A model generated the notes under the pieces. It worked only from the letters and a program-made list of their open reading frames with translations, had not been told where the DNA came from and ran no database searches. This document shows positions 1 to 7,966 of a stretch of 43,612 nt of DNA, in pieces (the first letter of the stretch is position 1; every line of letters begins with the position of its first letter). Origin of the DNA: JAGNLM01 sp964439835 (GTDB lineage Bacteria > Pseudomonadota > Gammaproteobacteria > JAABTG01); contig CAYTPQ010000031.1 in assembly GCA_964439835.1 (NCBI GenBank), forward strand, positions 1 through 43,612, written 5' to 3'. The position numbers and the translations under genes were made by a program.

Positions 1-7
1 GGAAAGA

Positions 8-104
8 GGCCGCTGTCCAGTGGACAGCGGCCCCGCCGAACGGGTGGGCCTCGGAAGGCCCACCCCGGACTTGCCGGGCGGGCAGGAAAGCCCGCTCGAG
101 CAAG
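8..104. repeat. Three consecutive hairpins downstream of aroC
   Basis: Three back-to-back stem-loops are visible. The first is an 11-bp perfect inverted repeat (8-18 with 22-32). The second has a 10-bp stem (42-51 with 56-65) and a CGGA loop. The third is a stem with an internal loop (70-74 with 100-104, and 78-83 with 90-95). They lie beyond the 3' end of aroC, which is transcribed toward position 1, so they could act in termination or mRNA stability; no T-run follows any of them. The next stretch (about 105-165) resembles intergenic repeat sequences I recall from other gammaproteobacteria, but I cannot verify that. No convincing gene is seen in 1-249. Confidence 0.5.
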
Positions 105-249
105 GCGGCATCCGAGCCTACAGGGACGTATTCACGGCGTGTCCCGCGGGACCACCGCCGCGGGCCGCCCACGCCAACGGACGTCGCAGCGACGGAGACC
201 ACAGTCCCGTTCCGTCGAGGCCGACACGGACATCCTTCCTCTTCGACAG

Positions 250-1347
250 TCAGATGCTCGGGGGAATGACCGGCGTCCCGGACCGCACGTCCGCGTTCTG
301 CCCCCGGTGCCGCAACCAGTGGTCCATCAACACGATCGCCACCATCGCCTCCGCGATCGGCGTCGCCCGGATCCCCACGCAGGGGTCGTGCCGGCCGTGC
401 ACCACCACCTCCGCCGGATCCCCCCGCACGTCCACCGTCCGCCCCGGCAGCCGGATGCTAGACGTCGGCTTCAGCGCCATGCTCGCCACGATGTCCTGCC
501 CAGACGAGATCCCGCCCAGCACCCCGCCCGCGTGGTTCGACAGAAACCCCTCGGGCGTCATCTGATCCCGGTGCACCGTCCCCTTCTGTTCGACACTCGC
601 GAAGCCCGCCCCGATCTCCACAGCCTTCACCGCGTTGATCCCCATCAGCGCGTGGGCCAGGTCCGCGTCCAGCCGGTCGAAGATCGGTTCCCCGAGACCC
701 GGCGGGACCCCGGTCGCCACCACCGTCACCCGCGCCCCGATCGAGTCGCCCTCCTTGCGCAGGGCGTCCATGTAGGCCTCGAGCTCCGGCACCCGGTCCG
801 GGTCCGGAAAAAAGAACGGGTTCTCCTCGACCGCCGCCCAGTCGAACCGCGCCGGCCGGATGGGGCCGAGCTGCGCGACGTAGCCGCGCACCTCCACCCC
901 CAGGCGGTCGCGCAGGTACTTCTTCGCCACCGCCCCGGCCGCCACCCGCATCGCCGTCTCCCGGGCCGAAGAGCGCCCGCCGCCCCGGTAGTCCCGGAAG
1001 CCGTACTTCTGTTGATACGTGTAGTCGGCGTGACCGGGGCGGAAGAGGTCCTTGATGTTTCCGTAGTCCTTCGAGCGCTGGTCGACGTTCTCGATCAGGA
1101 GCCCGATCGGCGTGCCGGTCGTGCGCCCTTCGAAGACGCCGGACAGGATCCGCACCTGGTCGGGCTCCCGGCGCTGGGTGGTATGCCGGGTCTTGCCCGG
1201 ACGCCGGCGCTCCAGGTCCCGCTGGAGGTCGTCTTCGCCGAGCTCGAGGCCGGGCGGGCAGCCGTCGACGATGGCCCCAATCGCGGGCCCGTGGCTCTCG
1301 CCGAAGGTGGTGACAGTGAAAAGCTTGCCGATCGTGTTGCCGGACAT
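250..1347 (-). CDS. aroC: Chorismate synthase
   Basis: This enzyme converts 5-enolpyruvylshikimate-3-phosphate to chorismate with reduced FMN, the last step of the shikimate pathway in the cytoplasm. The 365-aa product has the usual length and the family signatures: SGNTIG at the N terminus, GESHG at residues 16-20, an arginine- and glycine-rich GGGRSSARE stretch, and a C-terminal GRHDPC motif. An upstream in-frame ATG at 1356 would add three residues. I prefer the ATG at 1347 because homologues begin Met-Ala/Ser-Gly-Asn-Thr. No clear ribosome binding site is seen. It lies 27 bp downstream of hemN on the same strand, so the two are probably cotranscribed. In E. coli aroC follows prmB directly; here hemN sits between them. 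Confidence 0.97.
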   Translation of the reverse strand: MSGNTIGKLFTVTTFGESHGPAIGAIVDGCPPGLELGEDDLQRDLERRRPGKTRHTTQRREPDQVRILSGVFEGRTTGTPIGLLIENVDQRSKDYGNIKDLFRPGHADYTYQQKYGFRDYRGGGRSSARETAMRVAAGAVAKKYLRDRLGVEVRGYVAQLGPIRPARFDWAAVEENPFFFPDPDRVPELEAYMDALRKEGDSIGARVTVVATGVPPGLGEPIFDRLDADLAHALMGINAVKAVEIGAGFASVEQKGTVHRDQMTPEGFLSNHAGGVLGGISSGQDIVASMALKPTSSIRLPGRTVDVRGDPAEVVVHGRHDPCVGIRATPIAEAMVAIVLMDHWLRHRGQNADVRSGTPVIPPSI

Positions 1348-1374
1348 GGCCGGCATTGTAGCGGGTATGGGGGA

Positions 1375-2781
1375 TCAGATGACCTTCGAGAAGCGCTGGA
1401 CCGTCGCCTTCTCGCGCAGGTAGCGGTCGAAGGTCATGCAGACGTTTCGGATGAGGAGCTTGCCGCGGGGGCCGACGCGGATCCCCTCGGCGTCCACGGT
1501 GAGCAGGCCGTCGGCCTCCATTCCGCGCAGGTCTTCGAGCTCGGTGGCGAAGTACTCGCGGAAGTGGACGGGGAACTCGCGCTCGATCTGGTCGAAGTCG
1601 AGCCGGTAGTGGCAGATGAGCTCGGTGATGACCCGCCGGCGCAGGCGGTCGTCGGGCGTCAGCTCCACCCCCCGCAGGATCGGCAGGTGACCGGCGTCCA
1701 GCGCGGCGATGTACTCGTCCGTCGTCTTCACGTTCTGGCTGTAGGAGTCCCCCACCATCCCGATGGCGGTGATGCCGAGGCCGATCAGGTCGCAGTTCGC
1801 GTGGGTCGAGTAGCCCTGGAAATTGCGGTACAGGGTGCGGTTGCGCTGGGCCACCGCCAGCTCGTCGTTCGGCTTGGCGAAGTGGTCCATGCCGATGAAC
1901 ACGTACCCGGCCACGGTGAGCCGCTCGATCGCCATCGCCAGGATGTCGAGCTTCTCCGCCGGCGTGGGCAGCTCGCTCGCGTTGATCTGGCGCTGGGTCT
2001 TGAACAGCTCCGGCAGGTGCGCGTAGTTGAAGACCGAGATCCGGTCCGGGCTGGCCTCGATGATCGTGTTGAGCGTGCGCCCGAAGCTCGCCACCGACTG
2101 GAACGGCAGGCCGTAGATCAGGTCGACGCTGATGGAGCGGAAGCCCTCGGCGCGTGCGGCCGCGAGCACGGCCATGGTCTCGTCGTAGGTCTGGATGCGG
2201 TTGACCGCCTTCTGCACCCTCGGGTCGAAGTCCTGCACCCCCAGGCTCATGCGGTTGAAGCCGAGACGGCGCAGCAGCTCGACGGTCTCCCGGTCGGCCT
2301 CGCGCGGGTCGATCTCGATCGAGTACTCGCCCTCGTCGTCGTCGCGCAGGCTGAAGTGCTGGCGGGTGACCGCCATCAGCTCCTGCATCTGCTCGCGGCT
2401 GAGGAAGGTCGGCGTGCCGCCGCCCCAGTGCAGCTGGTCCACCGGCCGGTCGCGGTCGAACAGGTCGCCCTGCATCGCGATCTCCCGGTGCAGGCGCTGC
2501 AGGTACGGCACCGTGTGGGCGCGGTTCTTGGTGACGATCTTGTTGCAGGCGCAGTAGTAGCAGACGGTGTCGCAGAACGGGATGTGGAAGTAGAGCGACA
2601 GCGGGCGCGGGATCGGCTCCTCGTTGGTCTGCTGCGCCCAGGCCCGGTAGTGCTCCTCCCGGAACCCCGGGTGGAACTGCACCGCCGTCGGGTACGAGGT
2701 GTAGCGCGGCCCTGACCGGTCGTAGCGACGGATCAGGTCCGGGTCGAAGGTGACCGACGGGATCGGATGCACCGCGGACAT
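1375..2781 (-). CDS. hemN: Oxygen-independent coproporphyrinogen III oxidase
   Basis: This radical SAM enzyme decarboxylates coproporphyrinogen III to protoporphyrinogen IX without oxygen, for haem synthesis. The 468-aa product has the HemN cluster motif C-x3-C-x2-C (Cys70, Cys74, Cys77, followed by Cys79), the Gly-rich GGGTPTF motif and the C-terminal HemN domain. Its length matches E. coli HemN (457 aa). The open frame runs a further 94 codons upstream, but that part is low-complexity and antisense to repeats. The ATG at 2781 gives a typical N terminus ending in the conserved RSGPRYTSYPTA. A palindromic FNR/ANR-type box lies 37 bp upstream, which fits anaerobic induction of hemN in other proteobacteria. 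It is likely cotranscribed with aroC. Confidence 0.97.
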   Translation of the reverse strand: MSAVHPIPSVTFDPDLIRRYDRSGPRYTSYPTAVQFHPGFREEHYRAWAQQTNEEPIPRPLSLYFHIPFCDTVCYYCACNKIVTKNRAHTVPYLQRLHREIAMQGDLFDRDRPVDQLHWGGGTPTFLSREQMQELMAVTRQHFSLRDDDEGEYSIEIDPREADRETVELLRRLGFNRMSLGVQDFDPRVQKAVNRIQTYDETMAVLAAARAEGFRSISVDLIYGLPFQSVASFGRTLNTIIEASPDRISVFNYAHLPELFKTQRQINASELPTPAEKLDILAMAIERLTVAGYVFIGMDHFAKPNDELAVAQRNRTLYRNFQGYSTHANCDLIGLGITAIGMVGDSYSQNVKTTDEYIAALDAGHLPILRGVELTPDDRLRRRVITELICHYRLDFDQIEREFPVHFREYFATELEDLRGMEADGLLTVDAEGIRVGPRGKLLIRNVCMTFDRYLREKATVQRFSKVI

Positions 2782-2817
2782 GCGTGGAAGGCTAGTGGAC
2801 CGGGCCCCCGGAAGGGT

Positions 2818-2831
2818 TTGACGTGAGTCAA
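2818..2831 (-). promoter_or_regulatory. FNR/ANR-type box upstream of hemN
   Basis: TTGAC-GTGA-GTCAA is a perfect dyad with the spacing of the FNR/ANR consensus (TTGAT-N4-ATCAA), differing only in the innermost base of each half-site. Its centre lies about 43 bp upstream of the hemN ATG. An activator at -41.5 would therefore place the transcription start almost at the ATG, giving a very short or leaderless message. hemN is a classical FNR/ANR target, so context supports the call. Confidence 0.6.
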
Positions 2832-2993
2832 TCAGGAACCACTTTCGAGCCCGGTCCAGTGCGTCCCGTTGATCACGTGCAGCAAGTCTTTGAACGGCAA
2901 CGTTTCCAGGCGCTCCCGTCCGACCACCCGCACGAACGGCAGCTCCTCGTCCCGAAAGTCGCCGATCCTTCGCGGCGAGGGCGCCGCTCCCAC
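2832..2993 (-). pseudogene. Possible gene remnant upstream of hemN
   Basis: A minus-strand frame of about 53 codons ends with a protein-like stretch (DEELPFVRVVGRER, then LPFKDLLHVINGTHW) before a stop. Its composition looks like a real, folded protein C terminus. Its only upstream start (GTG at 2993) lies inside a REP-like repeat, which suggests that the 5' part of a gene was lost or replaced. The stop codon abuts the FNR box of hemN. I do not recognise the family. It could instead be a chance frame in GC-rich DNA. Confidence 0.3.
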
Positions 2994-3034
2994 AGGGCGC
3001 CGGGCCACAGGGCACCGGGCCTACAGGACGCCAC
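2962..3034. repeat. REP-like repeat copy A plus 15-bp tandem repeat
   Basis: Positions 2962-2998 carry a REP-like palindromic unit. Its 19-bp half (2962-2980) is identical to 4101-4119 and its other 20 bp (2979-2998) are identical to 7821-7840. It runs into an imperfect 15-bp tandem repeat (2991-3005, 3006-3020, partial 3021-3034). Apart from this, the FNR box and the possible gene remnant, the 320-bp space 2782-3101 shows nothing else. Confidence 0.6.
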
Positions 3035-3101
3035 TCCCGCAGGGGGCCGGACCCACAGCGCACCGCCCATAGGGGACGCTACCGGCGAGGTTGGGTTCGT
3101 G

Positions 3102-4064
3102 CTACAGCCGTTTCCGCTTGGGAGTCCGTCGCGGCGCCGGCGGCTTGCGGGGAGTAGGAGCCAGGGACGCGAGCTCGCTCGCGGTCAGTAGGAAGACCTC
3201 GTCCGGGCCACTCTCCAGCTCCAGCCAGGTGAAGGGGACGTGGGGAAAGGCGCGCTCCAGGGCAGGCCGGCTCGCCCCCACCTCGACCACCAGGATGCCG
3301 TCGTCGGTCAGGCGGCCCGCCGCGCCGGCCAGGATCCGGCGCACCAGGTCGAGCCCGTCCTCCCCCGCGGCCAGGCCGAGCACCGGCTCCCGGCGGTACT
3401 CCTCCGGCATCCGGGCGATCTCGCCGGCGTCCACGTAGGGCGGGTTGCTGACGATGAGCTGATAGCGGCCCGCCGGAAGGTCCTCGAACAGGTCCGAGCG
3501 CAGCAACAGGACCCGGTCCTCCACCCCGTGGCGCTCCACGTTGACGCGGGCCACCTCCAGCGCCTCGGCCGAGACGTCGACCGCGTCGACCGCCGCCTCC
3601 GGGAAGGCCAGCGCGCAGGCGATGGCGATGCAGCCGCTGCCGGTGCCCAGGTCGAGGATCCGATCCACCGCCACCGCGTCGAGCCAGGGGGAGAAACCGC
3701 CCTCGACCACCTCACCGAGCAGGGATCGGGGCACCAGCACACGGTCGTCCACGTAGAAGGACAGGCCGGCGAACCAGGCCTCGTGGGTCAGGTAGGGCGC
3801 CGGGACGCGCTCCTCGATCCGCCGGCGCAGCAGGGCCAGCACCTCCGCCCGCTCGGGCCGGGTCAGGGTCGCCCGCAGCAGCTCGTCCGGCACCCCGTGC
3901 GGCAGGTGCAGGGCGTGCAGGACCAGCAGGGTCGCCTCATCGACCGCATTGTCGGTGCCGTGGCCGAAGAACAGCCCGGCCTCGTTGAAGCGGCTCGCCC
4001 CCCAGCGCACGAAGTCCCTGGGGGTACGCAGCTCGTCGATCAGGGCTTCGAGGTTGAGGTCCAT
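3102..4064 (-). CDS. prmB: Ribosomal protein uL3 glutamine methyltransferase
   Basis: PrmB N5-methylates a conserved glutamine of ribosomal protein uL3 using S-adenosylmethionine. The 320-aa product has the all-alpha N-terminal domain, the SAM-binding DLGTGSGCIAIAC motif (residues 138-150) and the catalytic NPPY motif (207-210) shared by PrmB, PrmC and HemK. Length (E. coli 310 aa) and the N-terminal sequence favour PrmB over PrmC. The last 20 residues form a proline- and arginine-rich basic tail not typical of the family. The ATG at 4064 is the only sensible start. The gene precedes hemN and aroC on the same strand, recalling the prmB-aroC neighbourhood of enterobacteria. Confidence 0.9.
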   Translation of the reverse strand: MDLNLEALIDELRTPRDFVRWGASRFNEAGLFFGHGTDNAVDEATLLVLHALHLPHGVPDELLRATLTRPERAEVLALLRRRIEERVPAPYLTHEAWFAGLSFYVDDRVLVPRSLLGEVVEGGFSPWLDAVAVDRILDLGTGSGCIAIACALAFPEAAVDAVDVSAEALEVARVNVERHGVEDRVLLLRSDLFEDLPAGRYQLIVSNPPYVDAGEIARMPEEYRREPVLGLAAGEDGLDLVRRILAGAAGRLTDDGILVVEVGASRPALERAFPHVPFTWLELESGPDEVFLLTASELASLAPTPRKPPAPRRTPKRKRL

Positions 4065-4100
4065 GCGTGGGAATGGCTGCGCGAGGAGTCCCCACCCGCG

Positions 4101-4119
4101 CCGATCCTTCGCGGCGAGG
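4101..4119. repeat. REP-like repeat copy B
   Basis: A 19-bp exact copy of 2962-2980, followed by a degenerate second half (4120-4136). It lies just upstream of the prmB start. Confidence 0.5.
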
Positions 4120-4170
4120 CGCCTCCCGCCGGACAGGTAGGTGTCATCTCGTAGCTCGTGAAGCAGTTAC

Positions 4171-4264
4171 CACAGAGTCCACAGAGTCCACAGAGTCCAC
4201 AGAGGAGTATCGGTCAGGCCAGAAGACAGATGTTTACGTACTTCTCTGTGTGCTCTGTGGTGAA
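4171..4264. repeat. Inverted-repeat element 1 with 9-bp tandem CACAGAGTC units
   Basis: The left arm holds three exact CACAGAGTC units plus a partial one (4171-4205). The right arm (4241-4264) is an inverted, slightly diverged version ending in CTCTGTGGTGA. The element spans the 3' end of rimO, and the right arm encodes the last residues of RimO. Elements of the same architecture occupy the next two intergenic spaces. Confidence 0.65.
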
Positions 4265-5619
4265 GATTCCTTACCGCCTGTCAGACTCGCCTCCGCGTCC
4301 ACCCGCTCGGCCCACAGGTCGTGCTCTCCCGCCTCGACGATTCGGACCGGATAGAGCTCGCCCGGGCGCATATCACCCGGCTCCGGGACGTAGACCTGGC
4401 CGTCGATCTCCGGGGCGTCGGCGGCGCTGCGGGCCACGGCCCCCTCCTCGCCCACCTCGTCGACCAGCACGGTGAGGGTCCGCCCCACCTTTCGTGCCAG
4501 CCGCGCGGCACTGATCTCGGCCTGCAGGGCCATCAGCCGCTGGCGCCGCTCCTCGCGGACCGCCTCCGGCACCGCGCCGGGAAGGGCGTTGGCGGCGGCC
4601 CCCTCCACCGGCGAGTAGGCGAAACAGCCTACCCGGTCGAGCTCGGCCTCCCGCAGGAAGGCCAGCAACTCCTCGAACTCCGCCTCGGTCTCGCCGGGGA
4701 AACCGACGATGAAGGTGCTGCGCACGGTCAGGTCCGGGCACTCCGCCCGCCAGGCCCGGATCCGCGCCAGGGCGTCCTCGGCGTCCGCCGGGCGGCGCAT
4801 GGCCCGCAGCACCCGCGGGCTCGCGTGCTGCAGGGGCACGTCCAGGTAGGGCAGCAGGCGGCCCTCGGCCATCAGCGGGATCAGCTCGTCCACGTGCGGG
4901 TAGGGGTAGACGTAGTGCAGGCGCACCCACACCCCGAGCTCGCCCAGCGCCCGGGCCAGGTCCTGGATCCGGGTGCGCACCGCCGCGCCGCGCCAGATCT
5001 CCGGGCGGTAGCGCAGGTCCACGCCGTAGGCGCTGGTGTCCTGGGCGATCACCAGCAGCTCCTTCACCCCCGCCCCGACCAGGGCCTCGGCCTCGCGCAT
5101 CACCTCGGGGAGTGGCCGGCTCACCAGGTCGCCGCGCATGGACGGAATGATGCAGAAGGTGCAGCGGTGGTTGCAGCCCTCGGAGATCTTCAGGTACGCG
5201 TAGTGACGCGGGGTGAGGCGCACCCCCTGGGGCGGCACCAGGCGCTCGAAGGGCGCGTGGGTGGGAGGCAGGTGGGCATGCACCGCCGCCATCACCTCCT
5301 CCAGGGCGTGGGGACCGGTCACCGCCAGGACTTCCGGGTGGGCCTCGCGGATCACCTCGCTCCGAGCCCCCAGGCAGCCGGTCACCACCACCCGCCCGTT
5401 CTCCGTGAGGGCCTCGCCGATGGCGTCCAGCGACTCCTCCACCGCCGCGTCGATGAACCCGCAGGTGTTCACCACCACCAGGTCCGCCTCGCCGTAGCTC
5501 GGCACCACCGCGTAACCCTCGGCCCGCAGCCGGGTCAGGATCAGCTCGGAGTCCCGCGTCGCCTTGGGGCAGCCCAGGCTGACGAAGCCGACGCGGGGGA
5601 TGGGCGCAGAGCGGCTCAT
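4234..5619 (-). CDS. rimO: Ribosomal protein uS12 methylthiotransferase
   Basis: RimO is a radical SAM methylthiotransferase that modifies Asp88 of ribosomal protein uS12. The 461-aa product carries the MTTase domain with three cluster cysteines (Cys17, Cys53, Cys82), the radical SAM motif C-N-H-R-C-T-F-C (Cys149, Cys153, Cys156) and a C-terminal TRAM domain. LGCPK near the N terminus is typical of RimO rather than MiaB. An in-frame TTG at 5625 would add two residues, but the ATG at 5619 is preferred. The last 12-14 residues (KESSPQSTQRST) are encoded by the arm of inverted-repeat element 1, so the natural C terminus appears to have been replaced or extended by a repeat insertion. Confidence 0.96.
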   Translation of the reverse strand: MSRSAPIPRVGFVSLGCPKATRDSELILTRLRAEGYAVVPSYGEADLVVVNTCGFIDAAVEESLDAIGEALTENGRVVVTGCLGARSEVIREAHPEVLAVTGPHALEEVMAAVHAHLPPTHAPFERLVPPQGVRLTPRHYAYLKISEGCNHRCTFCIIPSMRGDLVSRPLPEVMREAEALVGAGVKELLVIAQDTSAYGVDLRYRPEIWRGAAVRTRIQDLARALGELGVWVRLHYVYPYPHVDELIPLMAEGRLLPYLDVPLQHASPRVLRAMRRPADAEDALARIRAWRAECPDLTVRSTFIVGFPGETEAEFEELLAFLREAELDRVGCFAYSPVEGAAANALPGAVPEAVREERRQRLMALQAEISAARLARKVGRTLTVLVDEVGEEGAVARSAADAPEIDGQVYVPEPGDMRPGELYPVRIVEAGEHDLWAERVDAEASLTGGKESSPQSTQRST

Positions 5620-5655
5620 CGGCAACGAGCGGCTCGCAAAGGCCGGGGACGACGG

Positions 5656-5930
5656 ACCACGAAGGACACGAAGAACACTAGGGGGTTCGAGCGGTCAGGG
5701 GCTCGCGGCAGCCGCGCCTGCGGAGGTGGACCCGGTGCGGACGGACGATGAGCCGGCTTCAGCTTCCACAGCCGGCGATTCTGAACAACTCGTCACGCTG
5801 ACGGAAGCGGGGATTCAGACGTTGATCCTTTCGTATCCGGGCCTTCTCCGAAATGACGATGGATATCTTCGCTCAGACCGCCCTCAACGTTTCTTTCCGG
5901 TTACTTCGTGTCCTTCGTGTACTTTGTGGT
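5656..5930. repeat. Inverted-repeat element 2 (ACCACGAAGGACACGAAG type)
   Basis: The left arm ACCACGAAGGACACGAAG (5656-5673) faces a right arm (5904-5930) whose complement reads ACCACAAAG followed by TACACGAAGGACACGAAG. The arms are built from a roughly 9-bp unit, as in elements 1 and 3. The 230 bp between them show no plausible gene. The rest of the 336-bp rimO-HD-GYP spacer holds nothing I can name. Confidence 0.6.
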
Positions 5931-5955
5931 TTCCCTCCCGGCCGTCCCAGCCGAG

Positions 5956-7584
5956 TCAGGGCGTGTAGCCCGGGATCCGGCTCTCGTCCACGGGGTCGAT
6001 CTGCTCGCGATCGAGGAAGCGCTCGGCGTAGCGCAGATACACCTTCTCGCGGACGAAGACGTCGAAGAGGTCCGGGTCGACGTGCTGGTCGAGGCGCATC
6101 TGGCCCAGGATGGCGAGCGCCCGGGAGAGCTTCATCCCCTCCTTGTACGGCCGCTCCTTCGCGGTCAGGGCCTCGAAGACGTCGGCGATCCCCATCACCC
6201 GGGCCGGGACCGACATCTCCTCGCGCTTCAGGCCCCGGGGGTAGCCGGTACCGTCCATGCGCTCGTGGTGGTTGCAGGCGTACTCCGGGACGTTGCGCAG
6301 GTACTTCGGGTAGGGCAGCGCCTCCAGCATGCGGATGGTCGCCACGATGTGGTCGTTGATGATCGCCCGCTCCTCGGCCGTCAGCGTGCCCTTCGGGATG
6401 GTCAGGTTGCGGACCTCGTCCGCGGTGAGCAGATCGCCCTCCTCGCCTCCCGGGCCAACCCAGCGGCGCCGCCCGATGGCGCGCACGCGATCCTGGTCCG
6501 CCGCCGTCATGCGCTCGCCGCCCACGTTGGCCCGGCGCAGGAAGTCCCGGTCGGCCTCGAGGCCCGCCACTGCGTTCCGGTACGCCCGGTCGAGGGCCTC
6601 GAGGTCCGGCTCCCGGCCTGCCCGCCGAGCCTCCAGCTCGGCGCGCAGCCGGGCGATCTCCGCCTCCCGGCGCAGGACCTCGAACCGCGTGTCCACCGTC
6701 TCGATCCGGTCGAAGATCGTCTGCAGCTTGGTCGACTTCTCGATCACGCGCTCGGGCGTCGTGATCTTCCCGCAGTCGTGGAGCCAGCTCGCGATCCGGA
6801 GGGCGTAGCGCTCGTCCCCGCTGAGACGGAACTCCGCGAGCGGCCCGCCGGTAGCCGCCGCGGCGGCCTCGGCCAGCATCATGGTCAGCTCCGGCACTCG
6901 CCGGCAGTGGTGGCCGGTGTGGGGCGACTTGTCGTCGATCGCGGTCGCGATCAGCTCCACGAACGACTCGAAGAGCCGGCGCTGGTCCTCGATCAGCCGT
7001 TTGTTGCGCAGGGCCACCGCCGCCTGGGAGGCGAGCGATTCGGCCAGCTCCTGGTCGGCGGAGGAGAACGGCGCCACCTGCCCGGTGATGGCGTTGATCG
7101 CGTTGATGAGCTGCAGGACCCCGATGACCTCGCCCTCGTGGTCGCGCAGGGGGACCGTGAGGAGCGAGCGGGAGTGGTAGCCGGTCTCCTGGTCGAAGGC
7201 GCGGGCGCCGGAGAGGTCGAAGTCGGACGCCCGGGAGGCGTCGGGGATGTTCACGGTGCGCCCGGTGAGCGCGGCGTGGGCCGCCACCATCCGGTGGTTG
7301 GGGGCGCCAGTCTCGTCGTAGAGGGGAATGGGTGGCGGTGACACCGTGTCACCCTGGGTGCCGCCGACCCGCACCGCCAGGGAGTCCGTCTGCATGATGG
7401 CAAAGCGCAGCCGGTCGTCGCTGGTGCGCAGGTACAGGGTGCCGCCGTCGGCCCGGGTCAGCTCGCGGGCGCTCTCCAGGATGCGCTCCAGCAGGCGCTC
7501 GGGGTCAGGCTCGGCGGAGAGCGCGACCCCGATCTCGTTCAGGCGCAGCAGGCGCGATCGCAGCGGGTCGAAGACGGCGTCCAT
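5956..7584 (-). CDS. GAF and HD-GYP domain cyclic-di-GMP phosphodiesterase
   Basis: Probable signalling phosphohydrolase that degrades cyclic di-GMP. The 542-aa product has an N-terminal GAF domain (about residues 15-205) and then a C-terminal HD-GYP domain. Visible motifs are HTGHHCRRV (first metal histidines), LHDCGK (the HD pair) and NHHERMDGTGYP (the HD-GYP signature). The HD and GYP parts are separated by an insertion of roughly 130 residues rich in Arg, Glu and Ala, likely a coiled coil, containing RANVGGERM. No transmembrane segment is seen, so it should be cytoplasmic, with GAF sensing a small ligand or redox state. ATG at 7584. The gene stands alone between two repeat-filled spacers. 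Substrate specificity is inferred from the family. Confidence 0.9.
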   Translation of the reverse strand: MDAVFDPLRSRLLRLNEIGVALSAEPDPERLLERILESARELTRADGGTLYLRTSDDRLRFAIMQTDSLAVRVGGTQGDTVSPPPIPLYDETGAPNHRMVAAHAALTGRTVNIPDASRASDFDLSGARAFDQETGYHSRSLLTVPLRDHEGEVIGVLQLINAINAITGQVAPFSSADQELAESLASQAAVALRNKRLIEDQRRLFESFVELIATAIDDKSPHTGHHCRRVPELTMMLAEAAAAATGGPLAEFRLSGDERYALRIASWLHDCGKITTPERVIEKSTKLQTIFDRIETVDTRFEVLRREAEIARLRAELEARRAGREPDLEALDRAYRNAVAGLEADRDFLRRANVGGERMTAADQDRVRAIGRRRWVGPGGEEGDLLTADEVRNLTIPKGTLTAEERAIINDHIVATIRMLEALPYPKYLRNVPEYACNHHERMDGTGYPRGLKREEMSVPARVMGIADVFEALTAKERPYKEGMKLSRALAILGQMRLDQHVDPDLFDVFVREKVYLRYAERFLDREQIDPVDESRIPGYTP

Positions 7585-7714
7585 CGGCGGGTACCCCCGG
7601 GCAGGCTGGCCCCGCCTATGTCGACCGCCCCCGCCGGGGACTGAAGCCGGTCCGCTGAGACGCAGGTCCCCCGTAGATACGCCGCCGATGTGGTCGGTCC
7701 GACCCTGCGCATTT

Positions 7715-7948
7715 CACCGCAGAGGCGCAGAGGAACGTGACCGTTGTCCCCTGGTGGGACACCACCCGCGACGGGCGAAACGGGTGTGGGAGGTGCACCG
7801 CGCGCCGCTTCGTCGCGGCGGGGCGCCGCTCCCACAGGGCAAGCCGATTCGACGGGGTGGGTTCCACCCAGGAACAGGCGTACCGGAACAATGTGCGGAA
7901 CGGTGCCTTTACCTTTCGTATCCCTCTGCGCCTCTACGCCTCTGCGGT
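7715..7948. repeat. Inverted-repeat element 3 (CGCAGAGGCGCAGAGG type)
   Basis: The left arm CACCGCAGAGGCGCAGAGG (7715-7733) is mirrored by a right arm at 7923-7948 made of three roughly 9-bp units. A REP-like copy (7802-7840) is nested inside. This is the third consecutive intergenic space with such an element. The 382-bp spacer 7585-7966 holds no supported gene. Confidence 0.6.
7802..7840. repeat. REP-like repeat copy C
   Basis: Positions 7821-7840 are identical to 2979-2998. The preceding bases form the opposing, GC-rich arm of a palindrome around GGCGCC. It is nested inside inverted-repeat element 3. Confidence 0.55.
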
Positions 7949-7966
7949 TGCTTTCCAGTCTTACCC

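Noticed and set aside
139..2715. 858-codon plus-strand open frame
   Set aside because: It is antisense to aroC and hemN, rich in Arg/Pro/His, and has no recognisable domain; a GC-driven shadow.
4171..4205. Short tandem repeat as a CRISPR array
   Set aside because: Units are 9 bp and contiguous with no spacers.
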